From Candidatus Roizmanbacteria bacterium RIFCSPHIGHO2_02_FULL_37_13b (GTDB lineage Bacteria > Patescibacteriota > Microgenomatia > UBA1406 > HO2-37-13b): a stretch of 34,118 nucleotides of DNA. Both the position numbers and the translations under genes were made by a program. Position 1 is the first letter of the stretch. Each line of letters starts with the position of its first letter. Location of the stretch: the NCBI GenBank assembly GCA_001789395.1, contig MFZK01000007.1, forward strand, positions 1 through 34,118, given 5' to 3'. This document shows, piece by piece, positions 16,205-23,138 of the stretch. A model generated the notes under the pieces. It had not been told where the DNA came from, did no database searches, and saw nothing but the letters and a program-made list of their open reading frames with translations.

Positions 16205-16232
16205 ATAATATAATAAAAATAATTCTAGTCAA
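16205..16232 (-). promoter_or_regulatory. Promoter of the third small/large module, leaderless
   Basis: Minus strand TTGACT (16232-16227), 16-nt spacer, TATTAT (16210-16205), then 9 nt to the GTG at 16195. Confidence 0.55.
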
Positions 16233-16288
16233 ACGGAAATAATTATCACACTCAAAGGTGATTAACCTCAAAATCTGATGCAAACTTT

Positions 16289-16319
16289 GAGCCTATCCAC
16301 CTCTAAGGTGGTTAGGCTC
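16289..16319 (+). terminator. Large hairpin upstream of rplJ, terminator or attenuator-like
   Basis: GAGCCTATCCACCT (16289-16302), 3-nt loop, AGGTGGTTAGGCTC (16306-16319): 13 pairs with one T/T mismatch, followed by a T-containing run (ACTTTTG). No plus-strand gene reads into it from upstream. It is therefore either an attenuator of a longer rplJ transcript or a barrier between divergent units. Confidence 0.5.
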
Positions 16320-16343
16320 GACTTTTGTATCGATTTTTTCCAC

Positions 16344-16371
16344 TTGCAATTTTGAGGTAGATATATATAAT
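16344..16371 (+). promoter_or_regulatory. Promoter of the rplJ-rplL operon
   Basis: TTGCAA (16344-16349), 16-nt spacer, TATAAT (16366-16371). The predicted transcript starts near 16378, leaving a leader of about 68 nt. Confidence 0.6.
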
Positions 16372-16380
16372 AGTAGGATC

Positions 16381-16417
16381 TCAAAGACCAAGGGTTCTCG
16401 CGATAAGATCGGAGGTA
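16381..16417 (+). promoter_or_regulatory. L10-leader-like autoregulatory RNA
   Basis: The leader contains TCAAAGACCAAGGG and, 11 nt on, TAAGATCGGAGGT. This resembles the CAAAGACC...AGG...CCGAGGT core of the known L10 leader, to which the L10-L12 complex binds to repress its own mRNA. The match is by memory and by eye; it lies directly upstream of rplJ, as expected. Confidence 0.5.
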
Positions 16418-16445
16418 AAATTAAATTCCTTTGCAAGAGAAAAAC

Positions 16446-16973
16446 ATGCCCAGTAAAATCAAAACGCAAAAAGTTGCTTCGATAGTTGACAAACTTCAAA
16501 AAACACCAAATTTTGTTTTAGTTGATTGTCAAACTACTACTCATAAAAAGTTGGAAGAATTGAGAAAAAAGCTTCACGACGGCCGCTCATCTGAAGATAG
16601 AAAGCCTTTTTTCGCTGTAAAAAATACATTATTCAAAATAGCCCTTCAAAGGGCAAAAAAAATAGATTTATCCGACGATTCCGCTCTAAGAGGCCAAACG
16701 GCCCTGTTGACTTTGCCTATGGATTGGAGCGACGACTTAAAAACTTTTTATACATTCGTAAAAACTGAAGGTACTCTCAAGTTTAAATTAGGACAAATTG
16801 ATGAAAAAATATATTACGAGCAAGATCTTTTGAGATTGGCACAATTACCGGGGAAAACCGAATTGATTACTAAGATTATTATGTCCTTTAAATCACCACA
16901 AACAAGATTGGTAAGATCGTTAAATCACAATATGACGAGGTTAGTATATATATTGAGAAATAAGGGAAATTAA
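16446..16973 (+). CDS. rplJ: 50S ribosomal protein uL10
   Basis: 175 aa from the ATG at 16446 (a TTG 15 nt upstream is in frame but unlikely). The L10 landmarks are present: FVLVDCQTTTHKKLEELRKKL near the start, VKNTLFKIAL, the GQTALLTLP strand, LKFKLGQIDE, LAQLPGKTELI, and a C-terminal helix that would bind L12 dimers (residues about 135-175). It builds the base of the ribosomal stalk and anchors bL12. It is first in the operon with rplL (31-nt gap), behind a probable L10 leader. The usual rplK-rplA genes are not directly upstream. Confidence 0.93.
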   Translation: MPSKIKTQKVASIVDKLQKTPNFVLVDCQTTTHKKLEELRKKLHDGRSSEDRKPFFAVKNTLFKIALQRAKKIDLSDDSALRGQTALLTLPMDWSDDLKTFYTFVKTEGTLKFKLGQIDEKIYYEQDLLRLAQLPGKTELITKIIMSFKSPQTRLVRSLNHNMTRLVYILRNKGN

Positions 16974-17004
16974 TAGTAACTCATAGAAATGGGGTGAAAA
17001 AAAG

Positions 17005-17493
17005 ATGACCGATACAAAAACTGAAGAAAAAAAATCCACCTCCGTTGAAGCTACTGTGGACAAGTCAACTTCCACTGAGGCTAAAGTAGAAAAGGGAACA
17101 AAGCTTTCTTCAAAAATTGACAAAATCGCAAAAGAGATCGAAGAATTAACAGCGATTGAACTTTCAGAACTGTCTTCATATCTTGAAGATAAGTTTGGAG
17201 TTTCTGCAATGCCGATGGCGATGGCTACACCGATTGCTGGTGGAGCACCTGCTGGGGCTACAGCAGAAGCAGAGGAGAAAACTACCTTTAATGTTATCTT
17301 GGCAGAAGCAGGAGCAAATAAATTAGCAGTCATTAAGGCAGTCCGGGAATTAAAACAAGATCTGGGACTAATGGATGCAAAAAAACTAGTTGAGTCAGCG
17401 CCAAAAGAACTTCTTACAGGAGTTAAGAAGGATGAAGCAGAAGCAGCCAAAAAAAAGCTTGAAGAGGCAGGAGCTAAGGTTGAATTGAAATAA
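17005..17493 (+). CDS. rplL: 50S ribosomal protein bL12 (L7/L12) with N-terminal extension
   Basis: 162 aa, against about 120-130 usually. The core is standard: dimerisation helices (about 38-70, [19 protein letters not shown]), an Ala/Gly/Pro hinge (about 72-92), and the factor-binding C-terminal domain ([50 protein letters not shown]). The first 35 residues are an extra Lys/Glu/Thr/Ser-rich stretch that looks disordered. A GGGGTG ribosome binding site lies 9 nt upstream of the ATG. Four or six copies of bL12 on uL10 recruit translation factors. Confidence 0.93.
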   Translation: MTDTKTEEKKSTSVEATVDKSTSTEAKVEKGTKLSSKIDKIAKEIEELTAIELSELSSYLEDKFGVSAMPMAMATPIAGGAPAGATAEAEEKTTFNVILAEAGANKLAVIKAVRELKQDLGLMDAKKLVESAPKELLTGVKKDEAEAAKKKLEEAGAKVELK

Positions 17494-17522
17494 TGATAAT
17501 TGATGTAAGAAGTGTGATGTGG

Positions 17523-17571
17523 GAAGCTAGAAAATGAAGTGAGAAGTGTGAAAATTCCCACTTCTAGCTTC
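17523..17571. terminator. Hairpin after rplL
   Basis: GAAGCTAGAA (17523-17532) pairs perfectly with TTCTAGCTTC (17562-17571) around a purine-rich loop. No U tract follows. The sequence is of the same low-complexity kind (TTCCCACTTC, CTCATTTCCAA) as the block inserted in the deformylase gene. It may end the rplJL transcript. Confidence 0.45.
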
Positions 17572-17626
17572 AAAGTCTAACCTCTAATTTCCCACGTCTC
17601 ATTTCCAAATATTCTCCGCAATCCCC

Positions 17627-17654
17627 TTGACATTAATTCAAACGATATGATACT
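17627..17654 (+). promoter_or_regulatory. Promoter of the cohesin/dockerin operon
   Basis: TTGACA (17627-17632), 16-nt spacer, GATACT (17649-17654). The ATG at 17691 follows a leader of about 30 nt with no clear ribosome binding site. Confidence 0.5.
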
Positions 17655-17690
17655 CTTTAAATTAAATAGCCATTTTATTTTAAAAAAAAT

Positions 17691-18884
17691 ATGAAAAATA
17701 GGCCACAGGTTGTTGCAATGCTCTTATTCATTTTCTTAATTCTGGCAATCACTTTGACAATATTCTTCGCGACCAAAGAAGGTCGAGATGTTCGTTCTCG
17801 AGCACAAGCAGTCCCGCTTTGTACCGGCGCAGTGACAAACTTTGTCCCGAATGATCAATGTCCAAGTGCAGCTACCGATCAATACTTTAAATCAGCTACT
17901 ATTACCTGTGATACTGGAGAAACGCTGACGATTGGAGCCGCAAGTAATGTCACGGGGTGTATTTCAATTACTGCCCTTAAGGCTGAAGCTCAAGCCACAT
18001 GTCAAAAAAAATGTTTAATGCAAAGTTTGCCTTCAGGGTCACCAACAAGTGCAATATCTCCACTAGTTGTTACACCAACTCCTAAATGTGATTTCGGAAG
18101 TATGCAGGTGAGAGGCCTCTGTGGTACACCTGCACCAGCTATAGATCAAGTCAAAAGTAATTACGGTGATTATACATGTCTAAGTGGAGTGACTGGTACT
18201 GTCGGAGACGCCAACACATGTCGAAGTTTCGCTGAACTGGCAGTATTAGCTCGACAAGCATGTGTAGCTAATTGTACGACAACGAATGTGACACCAACTC
18301 AGATACCCGTACCGACAATTACTTGTAGAGAGGGTGTCAGGGAATCGCGTCAGGTTCTTTGTGATATGCCAACTCCTGAGCTCGTTGCGACAGTACCCCC
18401 ATTCACTGCCGCAGTGACGCCTGGAGCAAATACGACTATTCCAACTCCAATCCCTCCAATTTTAATCAAAGTTCAAGGGATGATATTTACCTGTCTTGAC
18501 GGGTCTGTAGAAAAGTATCCGACCGATATGTCACCATCAGCTTGCTATACTCCGGAAGAGTTTGCTAAACGACTAGATGAGTTAATGCGTGGCGGTTGGG
18601 TCCCATGCAAAGGCAAGTTGTCTCCAGCATGCGCTGCGCTTTCAGGTACGCCATCACCCACAGGATCATTGACTCCATTGCCCACAGGGCCGACATGTTC
18701 AAGTAAATCTAAAGGAGATTGTAATTGTGACACAAAGATGGATATTATTGATTTTGAATGTTGGCGTAAACAATATAATGGTGAAGCACTTTGTCAATCG
18801 GCTGATTTTAACAGTGATGCCAAATGCAATCTGAATGACTTTGAAATATTGCGTCAAAATCTGTTTAAAACGAGTACGAACTAA
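17691..18884 (+). CDS. Anchored Cys-module protein with C-terminal dockerin
   Basis: 397 aa. Transmembrane anchor at about 8-27, then three similar Cys modules separated by Pro/Thr linkers: each has a strand ending in TC (ATITC, DYTC, IFTC), a short loop to a second Cys, a helix (SITALKAEAQ, SFAELAVLAR, TPEEFAKRLD) and one or two closing Cys. The C-terminus is a dockerin with two calcium loops, GDCNCDTKMDIID and ADFNSDAKCNLND, each followed by a helix. Dockerins bind cohesins, which are encoded by the next genes. It is the first gene of a five-gene operon; the next ATG is 5 nt after its stop. One Cys module of the same type recurs in the M4 protease at the operon end. Confidence 0.85.
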   Translation: MKNRPQVVAMLLFIFLILAITLTIFFATKEGRDVRSRAQAVPLCTGAVTNFVPNDQCPSAATDQYFKSATITCDTGETLTIGAASNVTGCISITALKAEAQATCQKKCLMQSLPSGSPTSAISPLVVTPTPKCDFGSMQVRGLCGTPAPAIDQVKSNYGDYTCLSGVTGTVGDANTCRSFAELAVLARQACVANCTTTNVTPTQIPVPTITCREGVRESRQVLCDMPTPELVATVPPFTAAVTPGANTTIPTPIPPILIKVQGMIFTCLDGSVEKYPTDMSPSACYTPEEFAKRLDELMRGGWVPCKGKLSPACAALSGTPSPTGSLTPLPTGPTCSSKSKGDCNCDTKMDIIDFECWRKQYNGEALCQSADFNSDAKCNLNDFEILRQNLFKTSTN

Positions 18885-18889
18885 TATTT

Positions 18890-20464
18890 ATGTCTAAGGC
18901 GAGATTGGTTATCATCGGAATAGTTTTTATATTTTCAGTCGCTTTTTTTTTATTGCTTTTAAAAACTACAGTATTTAAGACCCAAGCAGCAGAAGACCCT
19001 GTTTATATTTTTTTTGATAAAGACGTTATAAAAACAGCTGAACTTACCGACACGCAAACTCCTGGTAGCCAACCCCAAATTCCGGTTAATATTTATTTCC
19101 AAACTAAACCGGAAAATAAAATTTCCGCCGGTAGTGTCCAACTTAAGTACGATCCGATGATGTTAACTGTTTTAAGTTCGACAGGTGGACAGATTGAAAC
19201 AACGTGTAAAAATAATGATCAGAGCTTAATCACTCAGGCTAAGTTTACTAATGATTCTACGGCCGGCGTTGTCACGATTTCTAATGTTTTATTGGATAAT
19301 GATAATACAAAACTACCACCCCATTTACCTTCAGGTATTTTCTGTATGACTACGGTATATTTTCAACCAAAATTTAACCCCCTTCTTTCTGCAGCAAAAG
19401 TCACCACAGTTTCACTAATGACTGATCCGGCCTCCTGTGAAGTAGTTGGTCCTAGTAAAACCTATGGCTGCAATTTTTACGCAGATAAAAAAAGTATTAC
19501 TATCGACTTAAATAATATATTACCAACGCCTTCAGCTGCTCTTGGGGTAAGTCCAACTCCGACTCAATCGGTAGTCGTCACATCTGCTGTGACTCCGACT
19601 GAAGGAGTAATTACACCAACGGTATCATTGGCTACACCATCAGCAACTCCAGCGACGACGACACCACCACCGCTTGGAGGTGCTTCCTATAAATTTATTC
19701 CAACGACAGTAAAGACAGGTCTTGGAGGGACTTTTGAGATAGCAATAGATGTTGACAGCGGTAAATATAAATTAGTTGGTGCTGATTTATTTTTGAAATA
19801 TGATTCGACTAAGTTAGCAGTTCAGCAGGTTAAATCAGGCAATTTCTTTGAATTTGCCACCTCTGATCTTTCAGTCCCGGGTTCTGCATATGTAGTTGGC
19901 GTCGTGACCAATCTTGATCAACTAAAGAGTGGCCGTGGTACATTAGCGACATTAGTTGTTAAGCCGCTGACTTTAGGAAATTCAACAATGACGGTGCAGT
20001 GTACACAAGGGCAGACAAATGATTCTAACATCGTTGATGGCAATGCTGAAGATGTTATTAATTGTAGTCTAAATGAAACGGTATCAGTAAACGTTTCGGA
20101 CACAGTACAAATCACACCTTCGGTTTCAGTTATACCTTCGATCACAACTCCAAATCCGACAAGCAGTTTGTGTCTCAAAAAAACAAACGGCGATTGTAAT
20201 TGTTCTGATAATATCGACATTGTTGATTTTGAGTTTTGGCGAAAAGAATATGCAAAAGAATTATCATCATTTAGTTGTGATTTTAATAACGACAAAAACA
20301 TTAATTTGACTGATTTCAATATTTGGCGGGTTGGTTACTTTAAAGATAAAGCAGTGACAGTGACGCCAAATATACCGGTTACGACGCTATCGGCATCACC
20401 GTCAGCTTTACCAATAATTAGTCCAACTGGATCAATAATAATTTTACAGAAAGATGAAATATGA
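18890..20464 (+). CDS. Anchored protein with two cohesins and a dockerin
   Basis: 524 aa. Transmembrane anchor (8-28), cohesin-like domain 1 (about 35-205, with GSVQLKYDPMMLTVLSS), Pro/Thr linker, cohesin-like domain 2 (about 263-405, with GGTFEIAIDVDS, GADLFLKYDSTKLAVQQV and GRGTLATLVVKPL), a second linker, and a dockerin (about 430-485) with loops GDCNCSDNIDIVD and CDFNNDKNINLTD. The C-terminus is another Pro/Ser/Thr stretch. A protein carrying both partners can link others in a chain, as scaffoldins do in cellulosomes. It overlaps the next gene by 4 nt (ATGA). Confidence 0.88.
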   Translation: MSKARLVIIGIVFIFSVAFFLLLLKTTVFKTQAAEDPVYIFFDKDVIKTAELTDTQTPGSQPQIPVNIYFQTKPENKISAGSVQLKYDPMMLTVLSSTGGQIETTCKNNDQSLITQAKFTNDSTAGVVTISNVLLDNDNTKLPPHLPSGIFCMTTVYFQPKFNPLLSAAKVTTVSLMTDPASCEVVGPSKTYGCNFYADKKSITIDLNNILPTPSAALGVSPTPTQSVVVTSAVTPTEGVITPTVSLATPSATPATTTPPPLGGASYKFIPTTVKTGLGGTFEIAIDVDSGKYKLVGADLFLKYDSTKLAVQQVKSGNFFEFATSDLSVPGSAYVVGVVTNLDQLKSGRGTLATLVVKPLTLGNSTMTVQCTQGQTNDSNIVDGNAEDVINCSLNETVSVNVSDTVQITPSVSVIPSITTPNPTSSLCLKKTNGDCNCSDNIDIVDFEFWRKEYAKELSSFSCDFNNDKNINLTDFNIWRVGYFKDKAVTVTPNIPVTTLSASPSALPIISPTGSIIILQKDEI

Positions 20465-22110
20465 TGAATGATGTTTCTAAAAAAAAGGTAGTGTTGTTGC
20501 TTGCTGTCGGAGTTTTGGCAGCTGCGTTATTTGGGTATTTTTTAAGCGTCTATGTCTTTAGGACAAGAGCAGTCACTGAACAAATAAATGTTACATTTTC
20601 TCCGGCATCTCTTTCTTCCGGCTTGAACGTGGAAAAACAAATAGATATAGTTCTTGCTGCTCCGCAGGCAAAAGGTATTTCCGGAGTTGATTTAACGTTA
20701 AATGCCCAGAATGCGAAGATCTTCGACTTGTCTAATGTCTCACCGCTCGGGAGCGATAATAAGAGCGTCTTCACCGAAGTTAAAAAAACAACCACAACTG
20801 ATGGTTCTTCATCCACTAAAGCATCAGTGACAATATCAGGTGATACTGATCTGCCCCAAATTGTCAGAATGAAGGTATCGTTTAAATGCTTGACTGCTGG
20901 GACCGCTAAATTATCAATAGACAAATCAAAATTAGAAGTTGTCGGTAATATTACAAACAATACCTACGATGTTGGTTCGGTAGAAGAAGCAACGATTACT
21001 TGTACCACAGATGTTTCTGTGACGCCAGGAATCCAGCCGACAGCATATACCGGCATTTTGCCCACATCTTCAAATTTTGCACCCGGAGTAAAAGCACCTT
21101 ATTACATGTTTTTTGCGATTGACAAGTCGACTACTACTTCATCTTCAGCAATATCAGCCGTCGACGTCAATTTGACTTTTGATCCTAAAATTGTAGAAAT
21201 ATCGGAGATTGGGGATTTAAAAGATTTTGGTACACTGATGCCAAATCTGCCGGCATCGCTATTACCGCTTGAAAATATCGTTGCGACTGCAACGCCTGAC
21301 ATCAGCACTTTGCCAGCTTTGCCATGTACTAAAATTGATCGGGCTTGGGATAATTCCACCGGCCAAATACACATTTCTTATGTTTGTGTCATGAGTGCTG
21401 ATAAACTACCGCAGTACCCGGTCATTTCTTTGACTCTCTTAGGAAAAGCACAGGGACAAGGAGAATTAGCTTATCAAAATGCCAAAATAACCGGAAATAT
21501 TCCACAAGATGCATATGTAGTGAAAACATCCAATGCAAAATATTATGTAGGTGATCAAACTCAAGGAAATGTCAAGCTTAATCTCAAGTTGAAGTTTCAA
21601 GGGATTGAAAACAAGCAGCCGGCTGAAAATTTAAGAAGCATGGTCGTAAAATGTAGTCTTTCTGATGGTGGTTTAAGTTCTATCCAAAGTCAATCGGCGA
21701 CATTTACTTCGGATGCAAATGGTATTTGGAGTGGTAGTTTAAGTTATGGCGTCCCCGCAGGATCTGGCTATAAAGTATTATGTAAAGGTCCAAAACACCT
21801 ACAAAAGAAGATTTGTGACGCAAAGCCGATAGAGACATACCCCGGCACCTACAGCTGCGATCATGGTCAAATCACTCTTAAAAGCGGAGAAAACAATTTT
21901 GACTTTAGTGGAATATATATGTTAGTTGGTGATCTACCACCCCAAAACGGTTTGGTCAATGCTTATGACTTGTCTTTGATAATTAATCTTCTAGACCGCA
22001 GTGATGCCGAATCAGTACGAGTCGCTGATTTGAATTTAGACAATAATGTCGGTGCTATGGACCAGTCTTTAGTCATTTCAGCTCTATCACATAAGCTAGA
22101 TGAGCAATAA
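20461..22110 (+). CDS. Anchored protein with two cohesins, a KFQG domain and a dockerin
   Basis: 549 aa (a second ATG at 20464 is equally possible). Transmembrane anchor (9-31); cohesin-like 1 (about 38-185, GVDLTLNAQNAKIFDLS); cohesin-like 2 (about 215-365, AVDVNLTFDPKIVEISEI); a beta-sandwich (about 370-480, LKLKFQGI ... GSGYKVLCKGPKHLQKKIC); dockerin (about 487-549). The first dockerin loop (GDLPPQNGLVNAYD) is one residue longer than usual and lacks the normal Asn/Asp ligands; the second (ADLNLDNNVGAMD) is canonical. The last 180 residues are clearly homologous to the end of the M4 protease two genes on. Confidence 0.88.
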   Translation: MMNDVSKKKVVLLLAVGVLAAALFGYFLSVYVFRTRAVTEQINVTFSPASLSSGLNVEKQIDIVLAAPQAKGISGVDLTLNAQNAKIFDLSNVSPLGSDNKSVFTEVKKTTTTDGSSSTKASVTISGDTDLPQIVRMKVSFKCLTAGTAKLSIDKSKLEVVGNITNNTYDVGSVEEATITCTTDVSVTPGIQPTAYTGILPTSSNFAPGVKAPYYMFFAIDKSTTTSSSAISAVDVNLTFDPKIVEISEIGDLKDFGTLMPNLPASLLPLENIVATATPDISTLPALPCTKIDRAWDNSTGQIHISYVCVMSADKLPQYPVISLTLLGKAQGQGELAYQNAKITGNIPQDAYVVKTSNAKYYVGDQTQGNVKLNLKLKFQGIENKQPAENLRSMVVKCSLSDGGLSSIQSQSATFTSDANGIWSGSLSYGVPAGSGYKVLCKGPKHLQKKICDAKPIETYPGTYSCDHGQITLKSGENNFDFSGIYMLVGDLPPQNGLVNAYDLSLIINLLDRSDAESVRVADLNLDNNVGAMDQSLVISALSHKLDEQ

Positions 22111-22126
22111 GCATGATTACTTTTAA

Positions 22127-23005
22127 ATGGAAAATGAAAACAGATTCTATCGACATAAATTCCAAGTTTTAATTCTCACAATCCTTATTTTAGGGCTCGC
22201 TTTTTTTCTATTACGACAATTTATAAGACCATCTGGTTTTTCATCAAAATCTAAGGAGGAGAAAAGGGAAGTGATATTGACTAAAACGCCGTCAGGAGTT
22301 ACTTTACCGGGGAAAATTAGCTTAAGGTTTAAAGATGACCAAAAATCCTACTCGATTAATGACAATGTTTATCTTTATGCATACGCTGATTCGCTGCAAA
22401 TACCAATAATCGGATATGATTTAGTACTTAAATACGATAAGGAAAGCTTGAAATTTGTACAAGTTAAATCACTTCAAGACGATTTTGTTGTCAGTTCATT
22501 TTCCACAGAAGATGCATTAAATATTACGGGCATTAAAAAACTATCGTCCTCTTATGGAACAATTTTTGATAATAATCAACTGTTAGAGCTGGTTTTTAAA
22601 CCAAAAAAAGAAGGAAGGGCTAATATAGAGATCGACTTTACACAGGGGAAATCTACAGATAGTAATCTGACAGATGAAAAAGCTACAGATATTTTGGGAA
22701 GTGTTGAACCAACATATTTTTACGTTGGAGAAAGGCTTGCATTATCACTAAACCAGGTAAAAAAAACCAAATCAGATTTACAAATTAAATTAGCAGAACT
22801 TATCGTTCCAGATGGGCAATGCATGGATTGTATCACAACTCTAAAACTGGATTTGATGAAGGGTGGTCAACGTGAAGTGGTGAATTATCAAACCGGTGGA
22901 ATTGCGGGTTCACTAAAGCTGACAAGTAATAATTTTGATAACCATATTGAGATAATGAAAATAAATAGCAGTGGGGCGGAATTGATAATAACAAAATTTA
23001 ATTAA
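22127..23005 (+). CDS. Anchored single-cohesin protein with C-terminal beta domain
   Basis: 292 aa. Transmembrane anchor (about 12-30), a Lys/Glu linker, a cohesin-like domain (about 58-200: VYLYAYADS, GYDLVLKYDKESLKFVQV, LLELVFKPKKEGRANIEIDF, then DSNLTDEKATDIL), and a further beta-rich domain (200-292). The cohesin is closest by eye to that of the gene at 26291 (DSSLIDTETQDIL). Part of the operon, 16 nt after the preceding stop. Confidence 0.85.
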   Translation: MENENRFYRHKFQVLILTILILGLAFFLLRQFIRPSGFSSKSKEEKREVILTKTPSGVTLPGKISLRFKDDQKSYSINDNVYLYAYADSLQIPIIGYDLVLKYDKESLKFVQVKSLQDDFVVSSFSTEDALNITGIKKLSSSYGTIFDNNQLLELVFKPKKEGRANIEIDFTQGKSTDSNLTDEKATDILGSVEPTYFYVGERLALSLNQVKKTKSDLQIKLAELIVPDGQCMDCITTLKLDLMKGGQREVVNYQTGGIAGSLKLTSNNFDNHIEIMKINSSGAELIITKFN

Positions 23006-23033
23006 GGAATTTTTTATACATCAAATTTCTATA

Positions 23034-23126
23034 ATGCAGGTGGCGCGACTGGGAGGGCTTCCCGACAGCGCGCAACGAAGTGAGCACTGGCGGGAAGGAA
23101 AGGCGCGACAGAATCTGCTTAAATTG
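23034..23126 (+). repeat. Dispersed structured repeat F, copy 1
   Basis: 93 bp, about 88% like 27691-27784 in the same orientation. The common core is GACAGCGCGCAACGAAGTGA. The ends GCAG/CTGC and an inner CTTCCCG/CGGGAAG pair. It lies in the 5' flank of the M4 protease gene, in a frame open to that gene. Confidence 0.7.
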
Positions 23127-23138
23127 ATGTATTTAACC

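Noticed and set aside
23034-23138. Upstream start for the M4 protease at 23034
   Set aside because: The extra 35 residues are read from dispersed repeat F, which also occurs at 27691 with a shifted, stop-containing frame. The anchor helix begins properly after the later ATG.
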